This document shows, piece after piece, positions 43,605 to 54,332 of a stretch of 64,000 nucleotides of DNA; within the stretch, counting starts at the first letter, position 1, and the number at the start of each line of letters is the position of its first letter. Below the pieces are notes generated by a model, which was not told the origin of the DNA, made no database searches, and saw nothing but the letters and a program-made list of their open reading frames with translations. The stretch comes from Cladophialophora immunda. Taxonomy: Eukaryota; Ascomycota; Eurotiomycetes; Chaetothyriales; Herpotrichiellaceae. The stretch covers positions 744,001 to 808,000 of the forward strand of contig NW_015622541.1 of the NCBI RefSeq assembly GCF_000835495.1, read 5' to 3'. A program made the translations under genes and the position numbers.

Positions 43605-45752
43605 TCATGTCCAAACAGTCGCATTCCACTCCTCATACCCAACGCCCGGCTCCATCAACAGACCCGGATCATACACCGGCGTCGCTGGGCTGTCCGCCGT
43701 CGAGCCATTCCAGCAGTGCGTGGCAAAGCAAGCCTGGCATGCTGCGGGGATCGTCTCACCAATCCGGAGCAGGGACTTGTAGATGAGGCCGCAGGCGATA
43801 CAGGCCGGGAATGGTGGCGTTGGTGATAGTGTTGCGTTCTTCCCTCCACTGCGCACACCATCCAGTTTCCCCAGCCCGAAAGTTACCATGTTGAGAGAGT
43901 TGTTGAAGACCAGGTCCAGTTGGTTGTCGGTGAAGGACGGGACCGTGTACGAGTAGTTCGAGTATGCCGACCACGGCGCGTTCGGGAGGTAGAGGATCAG
44001 CGGCGTGGATGCGGAAGCGTTACAGCCGAAGAATGTCTAGTTCGTGGCAAAAATGGTATGAGTTATCAGATCATAGATTCTGAAGGGAAGATAAAAGCGC
44101 CATTTGAAAGGGGATACGGGGACGACAGGGGTGGCAGTTCAGGACACTCACAGGATATCGATTCAAGCCCAGATTGATAAAGGTCGCAGGATCAGGGACT
44201 TCTGGGAAGGGTATCCCATTGAGCTTCGATGCAGCTGCGCTCATCCTAAAGGTCGTGCCGTTAACCCAGTTATTGCCCGGGTTCTCCCCGCTGGAGTCAA
44301 AGGCGAGGATGAAATCAACGCTTCTTTGCGGCACGACTAGAGACCTTAGAGGGATCGTCTCGCCTGTTTCACTGCCGTCGACCTAGAACATGTCGGATCA
44401 GTATGCTCTGCTGCCCGCGGCGACTGCACAATCAACGGCGACGAAGAAACGTACAATCAGGAGCTCAGTCTCTCCTTGCATTTGCTTATTGTAGTTGTTG
44501 AAGGGGTTGGGGTATGTGCCCCACATGGATTCGTTGAACGTCTGATTGAACACCGTAGCGGTCTCATTGACCAGCACGACCTGTGGATTCTGGCTTTGGC
44601 TTTGAGGAATAGGAATCGAGGGCGTGTCCGCGAGTGTGGACCGCCTCTCGAGGGGAGGTACTCTGTCCCGCTTGTAAAAGAGGGCGATATTGTAGAAGGC
44701 GTCAATGAACCAAAAGTTCCAGGCACCGCCCGTGCTGCCCTGCGCAAACGTGACCTTGTCGAAGCCGTTCACGCAATGACTCGAGTTCGCTGGCGTTCCA
44801 TTGTTCATGGCAGTGCCGAGGAATTTGGTGGGCATAAAGGCTTGCACACGCCCTCCGACCCAGCTGCCGAATTCGAACGGCGTTTGCTCGTACATGGTCA
44901 AGTTGCTCGAGTTGACTCCCGGATACATGATTCCGCCCACCTCAGGAGAGGAGCCTGGGACAACCTCGGCAAGGAGGACTATCGGCATCGGTGCAAGTCC
45001 CTGGGAGAAGGTCGTGTTGGGGTTGGCGACATCGGAAACGCTCTTATAGCCCCAGGACGCTGGCAGATACTGTCGGTAAAACTGACCGAAGATATCCGTT
45101 ACAGAAACTGCGAAGCCTGCAAGGCGTTTGAGGTATGCATTCTCGAAAGCTGTCTCGAAATGGGCAGTCTGGTTCCCCGCTGGCCCGACCAAGTAGTTGG
45201 CAGTGAGGTTGGCGTTGGCCCGAAGATCCTCAATGGTTCCAAAGTTGTGACTGGCTCTGTCCATCGTCAACGATTAATCTTTGAATGGGAAAGGATGGCG
45301 TACAAGGGCAGCACGGTGGTCAATCCACCACCGCTCAACCCGGTCAGGTACGACAGGCATTGCACAAGGCCGCCGGTACCTGCTTTTACGGCAGGAGGAT
45401 ATCGATCATCGAAGGCCTGCCAAAGACCCAGTCCTCCCATGCCAGACTGACTGCCGCCGCCGGATACCGCCATGCCAACCACTGGCGCCGTTGATGCGTT
45501 GATCTTGCTAAGGTATGCTTTGGGCTGGAAGTTTGGGATGTTCGCGTTGATTAGGTACGAAGACAAGGCCTTGACCACATGGCCGAGACGCCGTTCTCTC
45601 CATTGCTGCTCCTGAGAGCTAAGACCGTTGTGAGCTGGCCGTACGCGAAGAGATTTTGGGCATTTCACGAAGGTGGGAGCATATGGGGAGGTAGTATTCT
45701 GGGTCACCACCACCGTCGAGAAGCACAGAAGCAAAAGAGAGAGAAATAACAT
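43605..45752 (-). CDS. Secreted lysophospholipase (phospholipase B family)
   Basis: Secreted glycoprotein of the fungal PLB/cPLA2-like family, expected to cleave acyl chains from phospholipids. Four exons are read: 45752-45304, 45256-44455, 44382-44152 and 44036-43605, for 637 aa. A signal peptide covers about residues 1-17. The nucleophile Ser140 is in GLSGGG. The catalytic Asp is expected in IVDGSETGETIP. There are many Asn-X-Ser/Thr glycosylation sites and a Cys-rich C-terminal part (CIACGLIYKSL..CQACF). The oxyanion-type motif normally SGGGYRAM reads SGGGSQSG at 97-104, so the conserved Arg is missing. Activity is therefore doubtful despite the intact Ser and Asp. No GPI-type hydrophobic tail is present. 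Confidence 0.9.
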
Positions 45753-46992
45753 CTTGCACAGATCGCTTCTGCAATGTGAGGGAGACGTGAGAGCTGGTTG
45801 AGGAGGATATCAGTACAATCCAAGGGGAAGGAACTCAATTATATCGCAAAGACCATGGCAATAAATGCGGTGTCTGAAGCACCGTGAAGCTTGCACAGCT
45901 CGAGCTGCACAGCACAGCCATCGTAAAGGCGTCCAGACGGTAACGAAAGGTACACTTTGATTCGCCTGAGCCAAATCGAAGGACGTATAGCAATCGACAG
46001 ACGTCGCAAGCGAGTTCCAATCCAGGACACGATGGCTTACTGGCTTATCCTCGAGGAGTAACGATGCGAGCGATGCCCTGCAGCGGCAAAAATGATGCCA
46101 TTGGGTGCTCCGGAAACGTTCAGTCTTGGGTTCAGCTCAGCTCTCGGTTCTGCATCTGGAAAGTTTTGTAGAGCGAGGTGGCGAGACCCCGCGCGTCTTG
46201 CTGAATGGAGGAATCGCAGCGATGTTTGTCAAGTCTAGCCTAGACCTTCTCTTGCGACGACGACGAACGGACGGGGAACTAAAGGTCGTTGGCTCAATGC
46301 CTCGGAGGAGTTAGGAGGTGTGCTCTCTTCGTCTTTCTCTGTCATGAGCGAAGGTGTGTAATGTCGTAAGGTCGTGCTTGGAGGAACTGCAGGTTGGAGG
46401 ATGAGAGTCTTGGAAGTCGAGGAGGAAATGAGATCGCGGTGTCGGACAAGAGCAAGACCTCGGGTTCCAATGCAATGCACAACGTGGCTGTGAGCACTCC
46501 CTCTACCCTTCGGATATTTCTGGGGACCATCAGCGTTCTGGGCCGAGCTACTTCGACCCATAGAACCTCGCCTCATATACTTGTCTCAACAGAGGGCAAT
46601 CTGTATTGTAGTCTTACATTCGTGAAACTTCAGAGAGCATCTATATGTACAAATGAGCTTCCTTTAGCCAAAGCCAGGTTGAAAGGTACGGGACCACACG
46701 GACCAGGCAGGGCCACGGGCGCAGGCTGCTGGTCATTCCCGTCTCTGCTGAAAGAGAGGGCAGACACAGAGTCCCCGGCGCGCCTGTTGACCTGATGCGG
46801 CTTGCCGCCTCAACAGCCGCCTTCTTGCGCGCCAACTGCAGCCAGCTGACGGGTTTGCAAACCCCAAGGAATCAGACACCATCCCCGGCGGAGTGTCGCT
46901 GTAGAGCAGATGAAAGACCTTGCAACGATTGACCGGTCCCTCTCTGCTCGCCATGGTCTTCAGAGCATCTTCAAAGAAAATTTGTGTCCTGC
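45753..46992. other. Gap between phospholipase and PLAC8 genes
   Basis: About 1.2 kb holding the phospholipase promoter and the 3' flank of the PLAC8 gene. Frames present lack starts or domains. The PLAC8 stop codon overlaps a donor-like GTGAGC, so a short further exon here cannot be excluded. Confidence 0.35.
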
Positions 46993-48045
46993 TCACCTCG
47001 ATTGAGGCGGTGGGTTGAAGATCATCGTCGCGGGCGCCACATAGCCTTCTTTCTTTGCGCCAGACCCAGCCGGTTTCCTGACTTGCTCTTCTCGAAATTT
47101 GACCTCCTTTTCATCCTGAGCGACAACACAGCAGCAGCAGCAAATCCCCTTGACACAATCCCCCGCGACATTTCCGGCCTCCGTGCTCATGGTGTAGGTC
47201 TTCCGCACCCGCGTATGCTGAATTGCAGCCAAGATCCCATTCACACCACATAGAAGGCCAAATGCGATGCAAGACCCGTTGACTGCCGTGTATCCCAGCA
47301 TATTCGTCGGATCTTTCCTTTCACCTCTCAACCCTAACCGATACTGTGTCTTCCCATACACAATGCACGGGCAAAACAGCCCGGTGATGCAGATAGAAGG
47401 TTCGGCGCAAGAACAAAAACTATGCTGCCACGAGCCGCCTTTTATGGATTGTGGACTCGGAGTGAATACGTGGGCGGGGAATTGAGAGGGATCGGATGGA
47501 GGTGGAACGATGGCCATGTTGGTGCTGGCACGGTCGAGTGGTTTCGGGGTAGATGGCACCAAAGGGTTCGTATCTGGCACAATAGGCCCCGTGGGTTCGT
47601 TTTCGGGAATGGTCAGTTGCTTTGCAGGCTCGGGAGTTTGTGGTAAAGGAGGCATGACATGCTGTGGAGGTTGCGTTTGAGGAGGTTGTTGTACAAGTAC
47701 CTGGGTGGGATATGGTTGTGAGGTGTAAGCGCCTTGTTGTTGAGCGGCTTGCATGTACTCCTGTTGTGCGACCGCTGGGTATCGCATTTGCTGCGGAACC
47801 ACACCACCGCCGTAGAACTGTGGTTCCATAGTTGACACGGGAATCTGTCCCGGCGGAGAGAGCTGTTGTGCAGCAGCAGGCTGCGGCAGCGCAGGTGGTG
47901 TTGGAGTGTTTGCCTCTTTTCTTGCTCCCACACGACTTTCCTCGTCTGCGGACGTGGTCATCCACGAAAACCGGCTGTCGGCGTGCTGTGGAGGTGGCAG
48001 CAAAGAGGTGGGAGGACGGACTCGCGGGTACTCGTAGTTTTTCAT
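46993..48045 (-). CDS. PLAC8 (Cys-rich) family protein
   Basis: Likely plasma-membrane-associated protein; PLAC8 members in plants and fungi include cadmium-resistance and cell-size regulators. The ATG at 48045 gives 350 aa. Residues 1 to about 215 are disordered, Pro/Gln-rich (many QQ and PP). The PLAC8 domain follows: SFCSCAEPSICITGLFCPCI, then YGKTQYRL, a hydrophobic stretch (GSCIAFGLLCGVNGILAAI) and a second Cys cluster KGICCCCCVV. The tail is short and ends NPPPQSR. A longer in-frame opening upstream has no ATG. Biological role unknown. Confidence 0.88.
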   Translation of the reverse strand: MKNYEYPRVRPPTSLLPPPQHADSRFSWMTTSADEESRVGARKEANTPTPPALPQPAAAQQLSPPGQIPVSTMEPQFYGGGVVPQQMRYPAVAQQEYMQAAQQQGAYTSQPYPTQVLVQQPPQTQPPQHVMPPLPQTPEPAKQLTIPENEPTGPIVPDTNPLVPSTPKPLDRASTNMAIVPPPSDPSQFPAHVFTPSPQSIKGGSWQHSFCSCAEPSICITGLFCPCIVYGKTQYRLGLRGERKDPTNMLGYTAVNGSCIAFGLLCGVNGILAAIQHTRVRKTYTMSTEAGNVAGDCVKGICCCCCVVAQDEKEVKFREEQVRKPAGSGAKKEGYVAPATMIFNPPPQSR

Positions 48046-49127
48046 CTCGCCAGGAAGTCGGGCAGTCCGCTGCCCGTGTTGTAGCACACCACCGTCGGAC
48101 TCGTTTCAACGCGTACAGCGGTCAGCAATGACGTGGGAGGGGCGGCCTTACTGTTGTGTCTAAGCAATCGACCGCTCTATTGTTGTATACATGGAAACAC
48201 AGAAAGCCCAAGACGATGAGGGTGAGGAGGGAGATAAAGGGAAAATACAATCACCGTAGGGATCTGCGCATCGCCTCCCTCAGCGCCGGCGAGGGCGAGC
48301 CTGAGATCCAGGAGCCCTGTGCCTCAGCTACCAGTCATCATCACTCGTGCTTGGGTCGATTGTCGTCGACGATTGGACTGCGAGGAGCGAGGCTTGACAC
48401 TCGGCTAAATCGGGGCGCTTATGGGGAACACAAAAATAGGAGGAGAAGACCACCCTCGGTGCTGCCAGGCGCGAATTGCGCCAAAGTGTGGGAGCTGGAT
48501 GAAACAGGCGACAGGGAGCTCGTTGCCGCCAGCCAGAAGATGCGTTGAAGCGCCGAGGAGGAGCTTGGGCGATGGAAACATTGATTGTGAGCGCAGTTTG
48601 TTGCCCGTCACACTTCCCGACGTTTTTCTCCGAGTGTCTGCGGCCACCTGCGACCGTGACTCGATCTCGTCGTCCCATCAGCCCATCTGCAGCACCCAGC
48701 TCCTCTACGTAACAGACTGACACATACCACTGCCTTTCCCTCTACTTGCACCTCCGCGTGTATGTCAGAACACCGTCGGCTCTTCGGTTCCTACGCCTCC
48801 GACCCTCCAAACTCTAATGGCGCAGGCAAGGCTGCATGACTGCATGAACGGAGAAAAGGCCCCCTCGCCCTTGGCTCACTGTATACCACTTTCGACTTCA
48901 CAAACTCTGCTCGTGAGAGGAGCAGGTTTCTAGTCTGCTTGACATATCATACATTCAACAGCGCCATGCCCGCGCCTTCCATGAAGACAGCGTGTTCCGT
49001 GGCACCAGAACCTCTGCCAGCAATAGAGCGCAGAAGTTGCACCTCCTTTACCGCTCTAGACAAGTACGTTGGGCTTCTAGAAACGCGCAGGGCAACGTCT
49101 CTAGCTATCGACCTGGCATTGCATCCT
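48046..49127. other. Gap between PLAC8 and glycosidase genes
   Basis: About 1.1 kb including the PLAC8 promoter. No frame has a recognisable domain and no repeat stands out. Confidence 0.4.
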
Positions 49128-51546
49128 TCAAACACTTGACCCTGGTCGCCACAAGTCTGAACTCCCGGGTCGTAGGTTCACGGTAGGCAGTTCGGCCATA
49201 TGCAGCTTCGCACTGCCATACGGGCGCAGTTCGACCGGAAAGGCCCTTCCGGTGCAATTCCGCTGACCGGCCAATGGTGGGTTTGGTGCATATCCATCTT
49301 GCAGCTCCCAGTCTATTTGGCAAGCCAGTGCTGAGACGCTGACGGGCGGCCGCTCTTCGTGCCAGATCGGGTGGGGGAGCCACGCATCATACCGATTGGG
49401 ATATTCATAGAATTTCAGAGTTGTTGCGTCGATGGCCAAATTCCAATAGTCTCTCGGGAGGATCGACCAGTCATTTGCCTCGGGAGGAGCCTCCACTCCT
49501 GGATAGTTTGCTGGACGCGAGGTGCTGTAGTCTCCAGCGATGGGCAGAGCATACAGCAGAGCACCATAGTAGACGGAGACGGTATCGTTAGCTCTCGACT
49601 CGACTCGAAGCTTCGTGCTGAATGAGACTTCAACACGAGTCCTACCGGCTGGAATAATCATCGTATGCAGCCCTGTCGTGTTGTCTGGCGCAAGGTCGTG
49701 TCTTTTCCCACGGTCCACCATGACAATGCTCGCATCTGGTATCGCCCAGGAAGGAACCCTGAAGGAGAATCGAAAAGCCGATCTCGCCTTGATCTCGTAG
49801 CTGAGGTAGTTGCTGAACGGATAGTTCGTGTCGCATCGAATTCGTATGTGGTTTCGTTTCTTCAACGTGGTGCTAACTTGAGCCGGGCCTAGCAAAGCAT
49901 GGACCAATCCAACTTCGCCGTCTTTCACAAACATGGCTGAAACAAATTTGGAATATCCCTGCATGTTGACGGTGCAGCACGGGAAGTTTGGCTCCGTCCC
50001 AAAGGTTTGGCCCAAAGGTCCAACATTCCAGAAAGGGGGATTGTCAAGGCGATGACTGATGGGCTGGTTTGTCTGTGCAACGTATTGATGAGCCCACCAG
50101 TGGGGCATCAGCATGACAGGTAAAGCATTGTAGGCGGCCAACTCTGACCTGTCGGCGAAATCGCCGTCGCCCACGGCTTGATATAAGTAGTTCAAGGAGA
50201 AGATCGATTCCACCACACTGCAAAGCTCCGTGCCTCGAACCGGACTCAGCCCTGCCTCACGTTCATCCCCAATGATCGCACCAGATGGGGTTCCGTGATA
50301 GAGAAAAGTCCAGTTGACCCCGTTTCTGGTGGCATTGAGTAGCACATCATCCTGGACGAGTCTTCTCATCACGCCACCCCATTTCAAACCTTGACCGGCG
50401 TTGACGCCATGGACATAGGGGAACAGGCTCTTGGTGAGATCTTCCGGGTATGTGTCCAGGTCGCCCTTCAAGAAATGATCTTCGTGGAACCAATATGACC
50501 AGTCGTAGGCCATCTCGTACATCTGGACCATGCAGTAATGGATGGCCTTTTCATTGTCCATGGGATATTTCTCGTAAAGCCATTGGAGGGCAAGGACCAT
50601 GTCTGCCGCACGGGATCGGCCCCATTGTTCGTCGAACAGATCCCCGGGTTTCCAGACATAGCCCTGATGGTGATCTCGAAGCATGGAATACATGAGCCGG
50701 ACGAAGCGATGCATTGCCGGTAATATCATGGCCTCGCCCAGCTCGGGCTCGGCCTCGACAAGCTGCATGAAGCCCAAGAAGAGAGGATATCTGGCCCAGA
50801 AATTGCGACGTGACAGCTCTTCTTCCGGACCCAGCCATCCATCTGCGTGCTGATGCTCAATGACCCAATCTGTCACCCGGAGAACATGATGTTTCAATCG
50901 TGCATTGTCGGTCGTCCACGCCAGTGGGATAAGCGCATTATATGAGTAGGGCCATGCCTCATTCAACCCTAACAAGCAATCAGTAGAGCTAAGAAGGGTG
51001 TGTGGATTTCGCTCATACATGAATATTCGTGGTCGCCTCCGAGCCAGGGAGCATCTTTGACAGGGCGATAAAATTCATGCAAATGGCCTGGAAGACCGTT
51101 GGCCATGAGGTCCATCTGTTGACCAAGCCATCCTACCGGCCTGATAGAACCAAGAGCAAGAGGCTCAAACCTCAATGGCAATACTGAACATATCAGTGGA
51201 CCCATCTTCCCTCGGAACATGTGACCATCCTACATGTGGTATTATACGTATCAAATTGGTCGGTGGACCTTCGCGGATTGTCTCTCGGGACGCGGACATT
51301 CCATGTAGACGACTCGACGACGGTGTCTGGGCTGTTCCGCGGTCCTGTCTGATGAAAGGCTGCGTCTCGGGTGAGGATCTGCACCATTCCCAATGAGAAG
51401 GGGATGTGCTCCGTACCTGCATGATTGTTCGCAGGCTGCTTGAGGAGCAGATCTGGCCGCCCTAGGGCCTCAACACCAGCCAATCGCCGCAGCAGCAGCA
51501 AATGCAAAAACACAAAGATTAAATGTGAAAGACATAAATGCAACAT
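49128..51546 (-). CDS. Secreted GH127-like (DUF1680) glycosidase
   Basis: Predicted secreted sugar hydrolase of the DUF1680/beta-L-arabinofuranosidase-like group with an (alpha/alpha) barrel. Three exons are read: 51546-51417, 51183-51019 and 50968-49128, for 711 aa. The first exon encodes a signal peptide (about 1-26, Leu/His-rich). The second holds the family start LPLRFEPLALGSIRPVGWL and LPGHLHEFYRPVKDAPWLGG. The third begins LNEAWPYSYNALIPLAW and contains the Cys motif NFPCCTVNMQGY near the active site. The intron after exon 1 is 233 bases, long for this window, and its acceptor was chosen because it restores the frame. The exact substrate (arabinosides in plant cell walls are the family's known type) is inferred. 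Confidence 0.85.
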
Positions 51547-51557
51547 TGTCTAGACGA

Positions 51558-51575
51558 GCCTGTGCCCGCACAGGC
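51558..51575. promoter_or_regulatory. Perfect 8-base inverted repeat just upstream of the glycosidase start
   Basis: The sequence gcctgtgcccgcacaggc has 8-base arms around two bases and lies 12-29 bases before the ATG at 51546. It could be a dimeric factor site or, if transcribed, a GC-rich hairpin in the 5' leader. Confidence 0.6.
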
Positions 51576-51583
51576 CAAATGCT

Positions 51584-51605
51584 GAGAGAGAGAGAGAGAG
51601 AGAGA
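51584..51605. repeat. (GA)11 microsatellite
   Basis: Eleven uninterrupted GA dinucleotides, read as a CT tract on the coding strand of the glycosidase gene, immediately upstream of the inverted repeat. CT tracts are common in fungal promoters. Confidence 0.9.
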
Positions 51606-52403
51606 CAGGAGATGGACGGGGATCTTGGAGGGACATTTTTCCTGTGTCAGAAATTGCGTGCTTCGACATGCCGATTGGATCTTCACCTTCGTGCCACACA
51701 CGACGATCACGCGCCACCACCGACTTCCGCACAGCCCACGACTCGGCCATCAGCCAGCAATATCATCCTGAAAAGAGGAGAAAAGAGGCGGGATAGAGGG
51801 ATCGGCAACGATGAGGGTGTCGCGGTTGTCCGGGCTTCTCCCAGTCCCAGTCAACGACATGTCCCTGTCTCGAGCACGCCTCGTGTTCGCATGCACGATC
51901 CGAATGGAGTCGCATTGGTTGATCAGCCACTGACGTAGCAGATCCAGCCCCAGTTCAGCTTCCTCCCCCATCCGTGCTTCTCCTGTCCGACAGTTGCGGA
52001 GACAAGGTCCGTGTACTCCTGGCGAGAACATCAAGGTTTACCGAGTCCGAGAAGACTGAAGTGACGAATCCTACACACATATCATATATGGGGATGTCAG
52101 ATGTGAGATGGGACATACCAATACCAGGAACTTCAGGTCTTAAGACGGTAGCAAAGCAATGGACAGTGTCAAGAACTGATATTGTAGGGGCGCGTCTTGA
52201 GAATGACCTCCCTCACAGGCCAACAGTATTCGAACAACTATAGATTATCCAGCTTCTTCTGGACAGTCACCCAGCCAGCAACTTGCAACGATGAAGCTAT
52301 ATCTAGGCTCTCTTCCACAACACCAACCTTGTACAATAGCTTTTCCTTTCACGGCTGTGCTGTTTACCACTACCTAATTCCAAGTGATTGTCCCCTCCAT
52401 CGA
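51606..52403. other. Gap between glycosidase and transporter genes
   Basis: About 800 bases with the glycosidase promoter and the transporter 3' flank. No gene or RNA seen. Confidence 0.4.
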
Positions 52404-54332
52404 TTAACCTGTAGGACTCTCACATCTCCAGGCACTCAGGTTCACAGAGCTCTTATATGCATCCACCATCGATGTAAATGCGGCATACAAACCGAGAATC
52501 ATTGTCACAATGCTACCCAGGTAGAAGATGAGATCGAAAAGATTCCACCAGAGCTCCTTCTTGAAACCTCTCCACCATCTCTTGACACCACTGTCCTCAT
52601 GCCGAACGGTGCCAGTGGCTGGGTCATATGTCTCGCCAGGAAGCATGGCATCGCGCTGGCACTTGAATCCCAGCATCAAGAATGGCGGGAATGTGTATGT
52701 GAATTGCAAGATGCACCCTGCGCCGACGAGGACGATCCATGTGTTGATTTGAGGGACGGATTGAGTGACGACCCAAGCGAGGGACCAGTAGATGGGGACG
52801 AAGACAACCCAGATCCATTTGCCTGTCTTGGATTCCAACAATGGGAAGTTGAGCAGATCACGACCCAAGTTGTTGTAGAGAACTTTGATGCCAATGTTAC
52901 CGTAGAGAACAGCGGCAATGAGACCAGTGATGAGACCGATGATATTGCATGCTGTTTGCCAACCATACGGCGAGACGCCCTGGTACGATACATTGTAGGC
53001 GTACTGCCCTTGCATGCAATAGGTGTAGATTCCGTAGACCATGTAGCAAGCATAGATGAGGAGATCCGCGCAAAGAAGACCTTTCCAGAAATCCATGGGG
53101 CGACGCATCTCGGCCATGAGTTCGACAAACAGAGTGGCACCGCCAAAGGAGAAGACGGCATTCATCAGACCGTTGACGTTGTCGACGATGTCGAGGCCGG
53201 GCGGAGCGGAGCCGGAAACTTGGATCGGTGCCGGGTTATTAATATCGAAGTCAGGATTCGCAGCGGCATAGAGCTTGTAGTTCGGAGGTGAATGAGCCAT
53301 GACGCCCATACTAGGGGTCGTTAGTTACGAATCGATTTCACCAAAGTCCAGGCAGGGAAACTCACGTTGCGAAAATGATGAACAAGTTGAGGAACACAGC
53401 CCAAGACGCCAGCCAACCGAACCGTTGAAGGGTTCGAATCTGCCCAATGATACAGCCCGCAATCATACAGACCACCACACAGACGATGAAGCACAATTGG
53501 CCCTTGGAAAGCTGACTGATGGACTGTCCGCTGCTCAGGATGATGAGGGCGACGTTAAGGAAGAATTGGAACGACTGCAGAAGGTTGCAAGTATGGCGGA
53601 ACCAGGAACCGTACACACGGAAAGCGATGTCGCCATATCCTTTCATCGGATAGCGATCGCTGTCCAGCTGAAGGTACATGCGCCAGAGCTGGTACCCACT
53701 GTAACCAGCGAGGGCGCCGAAGACAGTGAAGAGCGTAACACCGGGGCCAAGGCCCATTTGTGAGAAGGCATATCCCGTACTGAAGGGACCGAGAATGTCA
53801 GTAGTAATGAGGTAGAAGACAGCGCCCCTATATGTGCGGTTAGCGGTGAAAGTATCAACGTCAGTTGGGTTGGGCGATACCAAGTAGCTGTTCTGGCGGC
53901 GCGCGAGGCCTGAACCCATTCCTCATCAGAGATGGTCATGGGTTCATACTTCTTGTTCTCCACGGCCGACTTTTCGTTGCCAGAATCCGACTCGTGCCTT
54001 ATGATTTGTCCCTCTCCTTGAGCGCTGATCGACAGCCGGGGCTGAGGAACAGACTCGCGACGGTGCTCGACTCGCTTGCGAAGAATTTTCTCTTTGATGA
54101 AGGTCATTGTAGGTCCAGAGCCTTGGGTGAAGTTGCTTCCAGGGCCGTACAATCGGTCTTCCTCCTGACGAGTCATCTTCGCATAGTGAAGATACTCCTC
54201 AAAGGGGATACTGGGGTCGTGGAGCTTTTCCGAGACCCTGGTAGGGAAAGTGATCGAGTCAAGGCCACCGGGATGGAGACGCTTGTCATCCACAGCCCCA
54301 GGGCCAGAGATAGATCCGATTCCAGATGCCAT
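52404..54332 (-). CDS. Amino-acid transporter (AAAP/Aa_trans family)
   Basis: Polytopic permease similar to Neurospora Mtr and vacuolar AVT transporters. Three exons are read: 54332-53881, 53827-53366 and 53310-52404, for 606 aa. The first 150 residues are a polar, phosphorylation-prone cytoplasmic tail (SISGPGAVDDKRL, LSISAQGEGQII). The membrane part begins GAVFYLITTDILGPFSTGYA and counts about 11 hydrophobic segments, including NAVFSFGGATLFVELMAEM, a conserved family stretch. The protein ends RCESPTG. Introns of 53 and 55 bases split the first segment and the loop after the fifth. The substrate class (neutral or aromatic amino acids) is inferred from family resemblance only. Confidence 0.9.

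Noticed and set aside
44476..45450. Plus-strand 324-codon open frame
   Set aside because: It is antisense to phospholipase exons 1 and 2; no family resemblance.
53431..53440. ggttcgaatc, resembling a tRNA T-loop (B box)
   Set aside because: It lies inside coding exon 2 of the amino-acid transporter and no matching A box or cloverleaf is seen.
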